The notes below the pieces were generated by a model. That model was not told the DNA's origin, searched no databases, and saw only the letters and a program-made list of their open reading frames with translations. A program made the translations under genes and the position numbers. Shown here piece after piece: positions 16,380 to 26,125 of a DNA stretch of 64,000 bases. How positions within the stretch are numbered: position 1 is the first letter of the stretch; each line of letters starts with the position of its first letter. The DNA comes from Acinetobacter sp. Ac_5812 (GTDB lineage Bacteria; Pseudomonadota; Gammaproteobacteria; Pseudomonadales; Moraxellaceae): the NCBI RefSeq assembly GCF_013072695.1, contig NZ_LXUK01000027.1:310001-374000 (forward strand), written 5' to 3'.

Positions 16380-19300
16380 ATGAAATTTACCGATCTTTTT
16401 GTAAAACGCCCTGTATTGGCTCTGGTGGTCAGTACCCTGATTTTATTGGCGGGTCTATTCTCCCTGAATAAACTGCCGATTCGCCAGTATCCCTTATTAG
16501 AAAGTTCAACCATCAGCATCAGCACCGAATATCCGGGCGCTTCGGCTGAGCTAATGCAAGGTTTTGTCACACAACCGATTGCCCAAGCCGTCTCTTCAGT
16601 TGAAGGGATTGATTACCTCAGTTCATCCTCGGTGCAAGGTCGCAGCGTGATTACCTTGCGTATGCAACTCAATCGAGATTCTACTCAGGCCCTGACCGAA
16701 GTTATGGCCAAGGTCAATCAAGTCCGCTACAAATTGCCCGAACAGGCATTCGACCCCGTGATTGAACGCTCCTCTGGCGAATCGACCGATGTGGCCTATA
16801 TCGGCTTTTCCAGTGAACAGCTGTCTATGCCCGAGCTGACTGACTATCTGTCCCGAGTGGTTGAACCGATGCTATCCACCATTGAAGGTGTGGCAAAAGT
16901 ACAAACCTACGGCAGCCAGCGTCTGGCAATGCGGATCTGGCTGGATGCAGACCGCTTGGCCAGTCGGGGTGTCACTGCGGCCGATGTCGCCAATGCCATT
17001 CGTCAAAATAACTACCAAGCCGCGCCCGGTCAAATCAAAGGTGAATTGGTGGTTTCCAATGTCAATGTATCAACTGAGCTGACCAGTATTCAGGATTTTA
17101 AAAATCTGGTCATCCGCAATGATGGTCAGAACCTGATTCGTTTGCAGGATGTCGCAACGGTTGAACTTGGTGCAGCATCCACCGAAACCAGTGCCTCGAT
17201 GGATGGTCAAGCTGCAATTTTCATTGGTTTACAGGCCACTCCAACAGGCAATCCACTGGTGATTGTACAAGGCATCAAAGATAAATTACCTGAGATCCAA
17301 AAAACCTTACCCCCTAGTGTCAAAGCCAATCTGGCTTATGAAACGGCACGTTTTATTGATGCTTCGATTAATGAAGTGCTGCATACCTTTATCGAAGCCC
17401 TGATTATTGTCATTGCTGTGATCTATCTCTGTCTTGGTTCGCTGCGTAGTGTCTTGATTCCTGTGGTGACGATTCCACTGTCAATGCTGGGCGCTTTAGG
17501 CTTGATGCTGATTTTTGGTTTTAGTATTAACTTACTGACCTTACTGGCGATGGTACTGGCAATTGGACTGGTGGTGGATGATGCGATTGTGGTGGTGGAG
17601 AATGTACACCGTCATATTGAAGAAGGCTTGTCACCTATTGCTGCCGCACTGGTGGGTGCACGCGAAGTGGCAGGTCCCGTGATCGCCATGACCATTACTC
17701 TTGCTGCCGTTTATGCACCGATTGGTCTGATGGGCGGATTAACGGGTTCATTATTTAAGGAGTTTGCCTTAACACTCGCAGGTGCTGTTCTGGTTTCTGG
17801 ACTTATTGCCCTGACGCTCTCCCCAGTAATGAGTTCCTATCTGTTGCAATCCAAGCAGGACGAAGGCCGCATGGCTAAAGCTGCAGAATGGTTTTTTGAA
17901 CGCTTGACCCACATTTACCATCAGGTATTGCAATTTTCATTGCAGCATCGCTGGATTACCGTGGTCTTTGCCATTGCTGTTTTTGCCAGCCTGCCTCTGC
18001 TCTACCAACTGCCACAGAAAGAGTTGGCACCACTGGAAGATCAAGCCAGTGTCCTCACTGCAATTAAAGCACCTCAGCATGCCAACCTGACCTACGCCGA
18101 ACATTTCAACGCTGAATTGGATAAAGTATTTTGGACGCTACCTGAAACCAGTACCACTTGGATTATTAATGGAACCGATGGCCCAGCAGCCAGTTTTGGC
18201 GGTACCACCTTATCCACTTGGGCTGAACGTAGCCGTTCTGCAGATGAGATTCAACAAGAATTACAAAGCAAAGTGGGCGCTGTAGAAGGAAGCAGTATTT
18301 TTGTATTCCAAAATCCAGCCTTGCCTGGTTCAACAGGTGGACTGCCTATTCAGATGGTGCTGCGTAGTGCGCAAGACTATGCCACCATTTATCAAACCAT
18401 GGAAAATATCAAACAAAAAGCCCGTGAAAGTGGTCTGTTTGTGGTGGTAGACAGTGATCTTGATTTCAATAATCCGATGCTGAAAATTGAAGTCGATCGT
18501 GCCAAGGCCAATAGCTTGGGCATTCGGATGCAGGATATTGGCGAGGCGCTCGCCACGCTCGTGGGTGAAAGCTATGTCAACCGTTTCAGTATGTTGGGCC
18601 GTGCTTATGATGTCATTCCGCAAAGTATCAAAAACCAGCGTCTGACTGCGCAAGCATTGACCCAGCAATTTGTACGCACCGATCAAGGAACACTGATTCC
18701 CCTGTCTACTGTTGTGCATTTAAACGAAACCGTTGAACCGAATAAGCTGACCCAGTTTAACCAACAAAATGCGGCAACCTTCCAAGCTATTCCTGCACCA
18801 GGGGTTTCACTTGGTCAAGCCTTGGCCTTCCTTGAACAAGTCACAGCCGAGTTGCCCACAGGGTTTAGCCATGACTGGCAAGCCGATGCCCGTCAATATA
18901 TGCAGGAAGGCAATACCTTGTTATTTGCATTTTTGGCTGCCTTGGTGGTGATTTATCTGGTCTTGGCCGCGCAATATGAAAGTCTGGTCGACCCGTTCAT
19001 TATCTTAATTACCGTGCCTCTATCGATTTGCGGTGCTTTGATTCCTTTGGCTTTAGGTTATGCCACTGTCAATATCTACACCCAAATTGGACTGGTCACC
19101 CTGATTGGTCTGATTAGTAAACATGGCATTCTCATGGTTGAATTTGCCAATGAATTGCAACTGCATGAAGGGTTGGATAAACGGGCCGCCATTCTCAAAG
19201 CAGCACAAATTCGCTTACGCCCGATTCTGATGACCACAGCAGCAATGGTATTTGGTCTTATTCCACTGCTGTTTGCCACCGGTGCAGGTGCACATAGCCA

Positions 19301-19463
19301 TTTTGGTCTTGGTGTCGTGATCGTGTGCGGCATGTTGATTGGTACCTTCTTTACCCTGTTTGTATTGCCCACCATTTATAGTCTGCTGGCACGTCAACAT
19401 AATCAAAGTTCGGCTCGTGTACAGGAACTACAGAAAATTGATGCGATGGAGTCTCAAGCATGA
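16380..19463 (+). CDS. RND efflux transporter, HAE1-type (MexI-like)
   Basis: A 1027-residue proton-driven inner-membrane pump. Twelve membrane helices frame two large periplasmic loops. The TM4 proton relay is present as 'AIGLVVDDAIVVVENVHRHI' with the Asp-Asp pair, and TM10 has the Lys in 'GLISKHGILMVEFANE'. The N-terminus 'FTDLFVKRPVLALVVS' is typical of HAE1 pumps. Spacing from the adaptor is 12 nt and the OMF gene overlaps its stop by 4 nt. MexI (about 1029 residues) is the closest architecture I can name; substrates could be phenazine- or quinone-like redox-active compounds, given SoxR control. Confidence 0.93.
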   Translation: MKFTDLFVKRPVLALVVSTLILLAGLFSLNKLPIRQYPLLESSTISISTEYPGASAELMQGFVTQPIAQAVSSVEGIDYLSSSSVQGRSVITLRMQLNRDSTQALTEVMAKVNQVRYKLPEQAFDPVIERSSGESTDVAYIGFSSEQLSMPELTDYLSRVVEPMLSTIEGVAKVQTYGSQRLAMRIWLDADRLASRGVTAADVANAIRQNNYQAAPGQIKGELVVSNVNVSTELTSIQDFKNLVIRNDGQNLIRLQDVATVELGAASTETSASMDGQAAIFIGLQATPTGNPLVIVQGIKDKLPEIQKTLPPSVKANLAYETARFIDASINEVLHTFIEALIIVIAVIYLCLGSLRSVLIPVVTIPLSMLGALGLMLIFGFSINLLTLLAMVLAIGLVVDDAIVVVENVHRHIEEGLSPIAAALVGAREVAGPVIAMTITLAAVYAPIGLMGGLTGSLFKEFALTLAGAVLVSGLIALTLSPVMSSYLLQSKQDEGRMAKAAEWFFERLTHIYHQVLQFSLQHRWITVVFAIAVFASLPLLYQLPQKELAPLEDQASVLTAIKAPQHANLTYAEHFNAELDKVFWTLPETSTTWIINGTDGPAASFGGTTLSTWAERSRSADEIQQELQSKVGAVEGSSIFVFQNPALPGSTGGLPIQMVLRSAQDYATIYQTMENIKQKARESGLFVVVDSDLDFNNPMLKIEVDRAKANSLGIRMQDIGEALATLVGESYVNRFSMLGRAYDVIPQSIKNQRLTAQALTQQFVRTDQGTLIPLSTVVHLNETVEPNKLTQFNQQNAATFQAIPAPGVSLGQALAFLEQVTAELPTGFSHDWQADARQYMQEGNTLLFAFLAALVVIYLVLAAQYESLVDPFIILITVPLSICGALIPLALGYATVNIYTQIGLVTLIGLISKHGILMVEFANELQLHEGLDKRAAILKAAQIRLRPILMTTAAMVFGLIPLLFATGAGAHSHFGLGVVIVCGMLIGTFFTLFVLPTIYSLLARQHNQSSARVQELQKIDAMESQA

Positions 19464-20896
19464 ATAACACCCACGCCTTCACCAGAACCTCTCAGCATCA
19501 TTCATCTAAGCCGATAATAAGCACTGGACTCATCATGGCGGCTTTGGCTCTGTCACTGAGTGGTTGCCAAAACCTTCAGCCACCACTACCCATCGTCAGT
19601 GCTGATATTCCAAACAGTTATGATCATTCAATTCAAGGCAACTCCATTGCTAGTCAAGGCTATCAACAGTTTCTTGCCGATCCACGTTTAGTACAAGTGA
19701 TTGAACTAGCCCTCAGTCATAATCGTGATTTACGCAGCGCAAGTCTGAATATTCAGCGCGCACAGCAATATTATCAGATCAGAAAAAATGATCAGTTTCC
19801 GATGATTGCTGGTCGTGCCGATCTGCTTCGCCAAGTCTCCCCGACACTTGATCCCCACAATCCAAGTTCAAGCTTGCAAGTCGGCTTAGGCCTTACCGCT
19901 TATGAGCTGGATTTTTGGGGACGGGTTCGCAATCTGAAAGAAGCAGCATTGGATCGTTATCTGGCGACCCAAAGTGCGCGTGATGCCATGCAAATCAGTT
20001 TGGTCAGTCAAGTCAGCCAAGCATGGTTAGATTATGCCTTTAGCAATGCGCAACTCAAACTTGCTCAACAAACCCTTGCGGCACAATTGAATGCTTACCA
20101 ACTCAATCAAAAGCGTTTCAATGCTGGCACGGACAGTGAAATTCCCTTGCGTCAGGCACAGATCTCGGTCGAAACTGCACGTCATGATGCGGCCAACTTT
20201 CAAACTCAGCTTGCACAGGCGCAGAATTTACTCAATCTGTTGGTGGGGCAGCCGCTTCCAGTACATCTATTACCACAACAACCCGTTAAAAACATCAGCA
20301 GCACCACAGTGTTAAGTACCGGTTTAAGCAGTGATTTACTGAATAATCGTCCAGACCTCAAACTGGCTGAGTATCAATTGCACGAAACGGGTGCCAATAT
20401 TGCGGTTGCCAAAGCAGCCTTATTTCCCAGCATTCGTTTAACGGGCACAGCAGGTTATGCGTCGACTCAACTTAGTGATTTGTTTAAATCAGGTCATGCT
20501 GTTTGGTCGATTGGCCCTAGTCTGGATCTGCCAATCTTTGACTGGGGCACCCGTCAGGCCAATCTCAAAATTTCAAAAATCGAGCAGCAAATTGCGCTGT
20601 CGAATTATGAAAAATCCATTCAATTAGCCTTTAGAGAAGTCAATGACAGCCTTGCTACGCGTGCCTATATGGATGAACGGATTTCAGCACAGCGGCGTTT
20701 AGTTGATGCGACACAAACCACCTATCGGCTCTCAAACACCCGTTTTCGTGCAGGGATTGATAGCTATTTAAGTGTCTTGGATGCGCAACGCGCTCATTAT
20801 GCGGCTGAGCAAAGTTTACTTATGCTAGAACAGGCACGGCTCAACAATCAGATTGAACTCTATAAAGTCTTGGGTGGGGGTCTCGCACAACAATAA
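19460..20896 (+). CDS. Outer-membrane efflux lipoprotein (OpmD/NodT-type)
   Basis: A 478-residue outer-membrane factor. A lipoprotein signal ends in lipobox LSGC ('ALSLSGCQNL') near residue 36. Two repeated OEP domains follow, with the 'AYELDFWGRVRNLKEAALD' first-repeat signature and 'IGPSLDLPIFDWGTRQANL' second-repeat signature, the standard NodT/OprM pattern. It is the last gene of the operon and provides the TolC-like exit duct for the adaptor and pump encoded just upstream. Confidence 0.92.
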   Translation: MNNTHAFTRTSQHHSSKPIISTGLIMAALALSLSGCQNLQPPLPIVSADIPNSYDHSIQGNSIASQGYQQFLADPRLVQVIELALSHNRDLRSASLNIQRAQQYYQIRKNDQFPMIAGRADLLRQVSPTLDPHNPSSSLQVGLGLTAYELDFWGRVRNLKEAALDRYLATQSARDAMQISLVSQVSQAWLDYAFSNAQLKLAQQTLAAQLNAYQLNQKRFNAGTDSEIPLRQAQISVETARHDAANFQTQLAQAQNLLNLLVGQPLPVHLLPQQPVKNISSTTVLSTGLSSDLLNNRPDLKLAEYQLHETGANIAVAKAALFPSIRLTGTAGYASTQLSDLFKSGHAVWSIGPSLDLPIFDWGTRQANLKISKIEQQIALSNYEKSIQLAFREVNDSLATRAYMDERISAQRRLVDATQTTYRLSNTRFRAGIDSYLSVLDAQRAHYAAEQSLLMLEQARLNNQIELYKVLGGGLAQQ

Positions 20897-20904
20897 CGAT
20901 AGGA

Positions 20905-20938
20905 TGTTTCAAGGATAGCTTAGGCTATTCTTGAAACA
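20905..20938 (+). terminator. Long hairpin downstream of the efflux operon
   Basis: Arms of 15 nt (20905-20919 and 20924-20938) with one mismatch and a TTAG loop start 9 nt after the OMF stop. No T-tract follows, so it may act as a 3'-end stabiliser or a Rho-assisted terminator rather than a classical one. The remaining 20939-21140 is AT-rich with nothing I can support. Confidence 0.55.
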
Positions 20939-21140
20939 CTATATATGTTCTCAAATAAGCAACATGTTTAAGCGTTGGCCTGAATAAAAATGTGCAGTAA
21001 AGTGATGCGTTTTAAATCTGTTCGAGTTGCATGCTTGTTTTTTATTTTTGAAATTATGTTGGCTTTAATCTCAATCAAAAATATAGACTTTAAAATTAAA
21101 ATGAACCGTTGTTAAAAATTTAAGTTAAAAAGCTAAACCA

Positions 21141-22070
21141 TTATTTCTCCTTGCTTAAAACCTTCTGCATAAAGCTTCCAATTTCATCTAAGGCCTGTTC
21201 AGACTTGTGAATAAAGCGATTAAACATCTGAAAGTTATGCCACATATTTTCATAAACATGCAGATGAACCTGCACACCCGATTGCTGGGCACGTTCAGCT
21301 AAATGGGTCGCATCATCGACCAAAATTTCCTCGCTGCCTGCTTGGATCAACATCGGTGGAAGACCGCTTAAATCAGCAAAAATAGGTGAAATGCGTGGAT
21401 CCTTGGATTGTAGTTGCCCACGATATCCATCCCCACCACGTTTTAAGGCATAGGCGCGAATCATTGGATCTCGTTTGGCATTGTTATAAACAGAAGCCGA
21501 ACTTAAGCTGATATCGACATAAGGCGAGATCATCACCATTCCAGCAGGTAAAGCATCTCCTGCCGATCTCAGTTCAACGGCTAAAGCTAAGGCCAAAGCA
21601 CAACCACCGGAATCTCCCCCCAAAATAATCTGTTCAGGCTTCCAACCATCATTCAATAAATGTTGATAGACCGACTTCACATCATTCAATGCGGCAGGAT
21701 ATGGGTGTTCTGGTGCGCGACGATAATCCAGCATATATACGATGAGCTTGCCCCGTGCAGCGAACTCGGTCGATAAAGCGCGATGCGTCCGAGACGAACC
21801 TGCAAAGAATGCCCCACCATGACAGTGTAAGAGTACCCCTTGCGCTTCATTTTCAGGTGTTGCCACTTCGGCGAAAACAATACGTTGATCCCGTGCATCT
21901 CTCAATTTAATCTGTTTGACCCAAACATCGGCTCTAGGTTTAAAAATAGTTGAGCCGACTTCCATGGCAGTACGCAACACTGGAAATGGTAAAGCCATAC
22001 CACTGGCCAGTTTAAAACTCAGTCGCAAACCTATTTTCAGACCTGTTTCAATTATCTTTTGCTGCATCAT
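21141..22070 (-). CDS. Alpha/beta hydrolase, HSL-type esterase/lipase
   Basis: A 309-residue esterase of the hormone-sensitive-lipase family (Abhydrolase_3). The oxyanion motif is HGGAFF at residues 84-89, the nucleophile is Ser154 in GGDSGG, and Asp252/253 and His278 (in MWHNFQ) complete the triad. It is last in a three-gene operon after an SDR and a Baeyer-Villiger-type monooxygenase. That suggests it hydrolyses the ester or lactone produced by the monooxygenase. Start MMQQ: either Met could be used. Confidence 0.9.
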   Translation of the reverse strand: MMQQKIIETGLKIGLRLSFKLASGMALPFPVLRTAMEVGSTIFKPRADVWVKQIKLRDARDQRIVFAEVATPENEAQGVLLHCHGGAFFAGSSRTHRALSTEFAARGKLIVYMLDYRRAPEHPYPAALNDVKSVYQHLLNDGWKPEQIILGGDSGGCALALALAVELRSAGDALPAGMVMISPYVDISLSSASVYNNAKRDPMIRAYALKRGGDGYRGQLQSKDPRISPIFADLSGLPPMLIQAGSEEILVDDATHLAERAQQSGVQVHLHVYENMWHNFQMFNRFIHKSEQALDEIGSFMQKVLSKEK

Positions 22071-22103
22071 GTGCTCCTATTCATGACATCACCGAGTCAT
22101 CCT

Positions 22104-23591
22104 TTAACTGGCTTTTTTATCAGTTTCAGACTCAGTAAAACCAAGGACATAATCGTTAAGATCACAATGCGCTAAGCGAGATCGCATTTCAAAAGTCGTC
22201 CACGGCCATAAGGTACTATTACGTCCATTGCGATCGATAAAATAGCTGCTGCATCCGCCCGTATTCCAGACTGTATTTTTTAATGCGGCTTGGATTTCAT
22301 CATTGTACTGTTCCAATACCTCAGCACGAATTTCAATAGTTTCAATCTGTTGTGCCTGTACTTTTTTCAGCATGTCCAAGATATACGCCAATTGCGCCTC
22401 AATGATGATCAGTGCGGATGAGCTGACCGCAATATTAGGACCAAACATCACAAAGGCATTCGGACAACCTTCAACCACAGTACCGAGATAACCTTTAGCA
22501 CTGCCCTGCCAGACTTCATCCATGCTTTTGCCATGTTTATTACGGATCTGTTTGGCAATCGGTGGATTACTCACTTCAAAACCTGTACCAAAAATAATCG
22601 CATCGACCTCATGTTCTGATCCATCACTGGCGATTAGCGTATTACCACGTACTTCTTCGACTCCACAGCGCAACACCTCGACATTCGGCTTTGCCAATGC
22701 GGGATACCATTGATTCGATTGTAAGACGCGTTTACAGCCAATGGTAAAATCAGGCAGAAGTTTTGCTCTTAATGCTGGGTCTTTCACCCCTAAACGAATA
22801 TTCAATTGGGCTAAGCGTTCAATCTGGCTGACCAATTTTGGATGATGCATACTAGAATTTAACGATTCGAATACACCATAGACACCATAACGGGTCAAAC
22901 GCTGAGTGACTGGAAGCACTTTAAACAGCGCCTGAGCAAGTTTTGGTAGGCTTTGATCCATTTTTGGCAATACCCATTGTGGGGTACGCTGTAGCAACGT
23001 CAGTTTTGCGACTTGGGCTTGAATCTCAGGTACAAATTGAATTGCCGAAGCGCCTGCCCCAACAACAGCAACCTTTTTACCGTTTAAGTCAAAAGCATGG
23101 TTCCATTCTGCCGAGTGGAACTGGGCCCCTTTAAAGGTCTCCAAACCTTTAATTTTCGGCAATACAGGTTGATGCATTGGTCCACCTGCCATAATCGCAA
23201 AACGGGCATGGATGAGACCTTGATTGGTTTTCACCACCCAATGCTTGGCCTGATCATCCCAAGCACTTTCCAGCATTTCATAGCCAAAGCGGACATACTT
23301 TTTCACATCGAATTGCTGTGCAACATGTTGTATATAGGTCTTAATTTCTTGCTGCTGTGCAAACACCCGACTCCATTGTGGATTTGGTGCAAAAGAATAG
23401 GAATACAACGCTGATGGGACATCGCAAGCACAACCTGGGTAGGTGTTGGCACGCCAGACACCACCAATTTCATCAGCTTTTTCCAAGATTACGATATCTG
23501 TAAAACCCGCTTGCTGTAATTTAATCGCTGCGCCAATCCCTGCAAAACCAGCCCCAATAATCACCACATGAAATTTTTCAATCTTTGCCAT
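22104..23591 (-). CDS. Flavin-containing (Baeyer-Villiger type) monooxygenase
   Basis: A 495-residue class B flavoprotein monooxygenase. The FAD-binding GAGFAG lies at residues 13-18 and the NADPH-binding GAGASA at 178-183. The BVMO fingerprint FxGxxxHxxxW is present as Phe153-Lys-Gly155-x3-His159-x3-Trp163. Such enzymes insert oxygen next to a ketone carbonyl using NADPH and O2. The neighbours fit a classic route: SDR (alcohol to ketone), BVMO (ketone to ester), esterase (ester to acid plus alcohol). The substrate is unknown. It is not the long-chain alkane enzyme AlmA by sequence as I recall it. Confidence 0.88.
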   Translation of the reverse strand: MAKIEKFHVVIIGAGFAGIGAAIKLQQAGFTDIVILEKADEIGGVWRANTYPGCACDVPSALYSYSFAPNPQWSRVFAQQQEIKTYIQHVAQQFDVKKYVRFGYEMLESAWDDQAKHWVVKTNQGLIHARFAIMAGGPMHQPVLPKIKGLETFKGAQFHSAEWNHAFDLNGKKVAVVGAGASAIQFVPEIQAQVAKLTLLQRTPQWVLPKMDQSLPKLAQALFKVLPVTQRLTRYGVYGVFESLNSSMHHPKLVSQIERLAQLNIRLGVKDPALRAKLLPDFTIGCKRVLQSNQWYPALAKPNVEVLRCGVEEVRGNTLIASDGSEHEVDAIIFGTGFEVSNPPIAKQIRNKHGKSMDEVWQGSAKGYLGTVVEGCPNAFVMFGPNIAVSSSALIIIEAQLAYILDMLKKVQAQQIETIEIRAEVLEQYNDEIQAALKNTVWNTGGCSSYFIDRNGRNSTLWPWTTFEMRSRLAHCDLNDYVLGFTESETDKKAS

Positions 23592-23603
23592 GAGTTGTAA
23601 TCC

Positions 23604-24443
23604 TTATTTTGTCTGTGCCAGTTGGCTTAAACGTTGGCTATATGCTTTACGATCATTCTGATCGAGACCTTTTAAAATTCGATCATCCCCGATGAATTTA
23701 CGAAACCCTGTATTCAACCAATGCGGTACCAATCCATACGCTTTCGGGCTATGGGTTAAATAATTCGGCACCGCAATTTCAGCCAGATTATGCGCTACTG
23801 CTTTGATAATCACATTCGCTACATCTTGCGGTTCTACGGTCGGAATCGGCAAACTGTCTCCTGTTCCAGAGGACAATTCAGTTAAGACCTTAGAAGGTAA
23901 AACAGCGGATACCCCAATCGGCGTATCTCTAAGTTCCTGTTGCATAGAAGCGGTCAGCCCAACCACTGCAAATTTCGTTGCACAATAAATACTGGCACCC
24001 GGAATCGGATATTTACCTGCCAGAGAAGCAACATTGACGATATGGCCTGTTTGTCGCTCCAGCATTTTGGGCAATACCGCTTTCATGCCATGAATCACCC
24101 CACGTAAATTAATATCAATTTGCGCATCGGTGATGGCTTGGCTTTCCTCGATCATCGCCCCCATTGGCATAATGCCTGCGTTATTGACCAAGATATCTAC
24201 GGGACCCAATTGCTTTTCAATCTGCACAATCAATTCATGAAATGAGTTCTGTGAACGTACATCCAAATAGCCGCCAAAGCCTTGCACTTTGATGGCGGCT
24301 TGTTGCGCCAGCTCCAGATCAATATCGCCAATTGCCACTTTGGCGCCGAGTTTTCTAAAAGCAACGGCGGTGGCTAAGCCAATCCCTCGCCCTCCACCTG
24401 TAATCAACACTACTTTGTTTAAAAAACTGTATTTTTTTCCCAT
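23604..24443 (-). CDS. Short-chain dehydrogenase/reductase
   Basis: A 279-residue classical SDR: cofactor motif TGGGRGIG (residues 15-22), NNAG (87-90), and the catalytic Ser140, Tyr153 and Lys157 (YCATK). It begins the operon that continues into the monooxygenase (12 nt apart) and the esterase, and is divergent from a TetR gene. Asp40 after the second beta strand ('IGDID') suggests NAD preference. It probably oxidises a secondary alcohol to the ketone used by the monooxygenase. Confidence 0.88.
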   Translation of the reverse strand: MGKKYSFLNKVVLITGGGRGIGLATAVAFRKLGAKVAIGDIDLELAQQAAIKVQGFGGYLDVRSQNSFHELIVQIEKQLGPVDILVNNAGIMPMGAMIEESQAITDAQIDINLRGVIHGMKAVLPKMLERQTGHIVNVASLAGKYPIPGASIYCATKFAVVGLTASMQQELRDTPIGVSAVLPSKVLTELSSGTGDSLPIPTVEPQDVANVIIKAVAHNLAEIAVPNYLTHSPKAYGLVPHWLNTGFRKFIGDDRILKGLDQNDRKAYSQRLSQLAQTK

Positions 24444-24492
24444 GTGCAGTTCCTTTTATTAGTCAAAAAATCACCAATTCGGAACATAATGT

Positions 24493-24548
24493 CATTTACG
24501 GAATGATGTGTCAATTTTGATTGATTTTGTTTTATCGTATTTCCGATA
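24493..24548. promoter_or_regulatory. Candidate TetR operators in the divergent promoter region
   Basis: Two short palindromes lie between the SDR and TetR genes: CATT-tacgg-AATG (24493-24505) and TATCG-n6-CGATA (24533-24548). Operators in a divergent TetR/target region are expected, but these half-sites are short and were found by eye. Confidence 0.35.
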
Positions 24549-24570
24549 AAGTTCTGATAAAATTTTTGCC

Positions 24571-25197
24571 ATGAATGATCAAACAACTCTCTCGCGTGCT
24601 GAACGCCAACGTATTCAATTACAAGCAGAAATTATTGAAGCTGCTTTTTTGGAATTTTCTGAACGCGGTTATCATCAAACTGCGATCTCTGACATTGCCA
24701 AAAGACTGGGGATTGGTCATGGCACTTTCTATCGTCATTTTGAGAATAAGCGAGACATTCTGGATAAAGTCATTGTCGATACCATGTTTAAAATTACCGC
24801 CTTATTGGCCGATGAAAATGCGCCAGATGCAGTATCGACCTTAGACGCCTATCGAACGCAATGCGAAAGGATTTCCAGTAAATTTCAGGAATTTGCCAAA
24901 GATAATCCACGCGCTGTGCGCTTAATTCTGCTCGAAGCCACTTCAATTGATAAAGAAATGACAGCACAGGTGCATAACCTACTGCACCTCGGTGGCTTAC
25001 TTACCGCAGACTATTTAAAAAATGGGGTGAAATGCGGCTATTTAAAAGCGGATCTGGATACCGAAATGACCGGACATGCTATTGTCGGGATGATTATTGC
25101 GGGTGCATTTAAGTTCTTATCCGCGCCTGCTGATTCTGATGTGCTCAAAAAATATAGCGATGCTGCAATTCAAATGATGATGGCAGGCATCGCCTAA
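24571..25197 (+). CDS. TetR family transcriptional regulator
   Basis: A 208-residue TetR repressor. The N-terminal HTH reads 'IIEAAFLEFSERGYHQTAIS' then 'IAKRLGIGHGTFYRHFENK' (residues about 19-60), the canonical TetR recognition pattern. The C-terminal region is helical. It is divergent from the SDR-BVMO-esterase operon and probably represses it until a substrate or intermediate binds. It is convergent with the PF10118 gene, with 20 nt between their ends. Confidence 0.9.
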   Translation: MNDQTTLSRAERQRIQLQAEIIEAAFLEFSERGYHQTAISDIAKRLGIGHGTFYRHFENKRDILDKVIVDTMFKITALLADENAPDAVSTLDAYRTQCERISSKFQEFAKDNPRAVRLILLEATSIDKEMTAQVHNLLHLGGLLTADYLKNGVKCGYLKADLDTEMTGHAIVGMIIAGAFKFLSAPADSDVLKKYSDAAIQMMMAGIA

Positions 25198-25217
25198 ATT
25201 GAAATAAGATTTATCGG

Positions 25218-26093
25218 CTAAGTCAGCTTAAACTCAGGCATATTGTTTAAATAAGCCAAAGCTTGAGCTGTTGAGCCTTCATATAATGGACTATGCTTCG
25301 GGTTAAAGTAACGTAAACAGGCACGCGTAATATAGCTTGCTCGAGGTACACGATCCTGTCTCGCCGCACGGAAATAATCTTTATAGCGAAAACGCTGCGG
25401 TAATTGAGGATCTTTTGCGACGAGAGTTTCCACAGCTATATAGGCCAAGACAATAAATAAAGGAAAAGTAAAAACCGCCGCGCCTGTTCTTAATACAAGA
25501 TTATTACTCAAATGCCGAAACATCGCATCGGCCACTTCACGATGTTCGACTTCTTCTGCACCATGCCATTGCAATAAACGCAACATTTGTTGATCAACAG
25601 GTGCTTGCTGTAGTCCCTCTGCATTGAGTACCCAATGCCCCAGTACACCGGTTAAATGCTCTGCCGCTGCGACCATGGCAAGGCGTGTTTTTAGCCACAT
25701 GGATTTTAATCGAGCATGCTTTAATTCATAACCCAAGGGTTTTGGGCCAAGTAGGTCATTAAAGATCCAGCTCATCATTTTGCTATACTGGCTTAAATCA
25801 ATCCCTAATGCTTCGATATGCCGCGTGCCCAAGGTATGTCCATAACTATGCGTCCCTTCCTGTTTAATGAAAGCCATCACAGCTGCTTTTAATTGTTCAT
25901 CTTGAACGAAAGGCAGCGCATCCCGAAAAGTCTGACAAAACCAGCGTTCTGGTGCAGGTGTAATCGGATTAATCACATTGAGCATCTGCGATGCCATTGG
26001 ATCATCATAGATCCAGTGGCTCGGTGTTGCTGCAAAATCAAATATGGGGCGTCGAGGAATAATTGAATGAGTTTCTTTCATTAATCCACGCAT
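25218..26093 (-). CDS. PF10118 family protein with a ferritin-like diiron motif set
   Basis: A 291-residue protein of the family usually labelled 'predicted metal-dependent hydrolase' (PF10118). I can place four metal-ligand groups in ferritin-like order: Glu49, Glu79-x2-His82 (QEGTH), Glu145-His146, and Glu181-x2-His184 (EEVEH). AAGGAG 7 nt before ATG 26093 supports the start. It is the last gene of a minus-strand operon with an OYE enzyme, a second PF10118 protein, an ADC-like protein and an SDR. Catalytic activity is unknown; a diiron oxygenase or desaturase-like role is my inference. Confidence 0.8.
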   Translation of the reverse strand: MRGLMKETHSIIPRRPIFDFAATPSHWIYDDPMASQMLNVINPITPAPERWFCQTFRDALPFVQDEQLKAAVMAFIKQEGTHSYGHTLGTRHIEALGIDLSQYSKMMSWIFNDLLGPKPLGYELKHARLKSMWLKTRLAMVAAAEHLTGVLGHWVLNAEGLQQAPVDQQMLRLLQWHGAEEVEHREVADAMFRHLSNNLVLRTGAAVFTFPLFIVLAYIAVETLVAKDPQLPQRFRYKDYFRAARQDRVPRASYITRACLRYFNPKHSPLYEGSTAQALAYLNNMPEFKLT

Positions 26094-26125
26094 AAGACAA
26101 CTCCTTATCTAAATAACCGTGACGA

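Noticed and set aside
22104..23591. AlmA long-chain alkane hydroxylase
   Set aside because: The N-terminal FAD region and the BVMO fingerprint fit a Baeyer-Villiger-type enzyme better than AlmA as I recall it.
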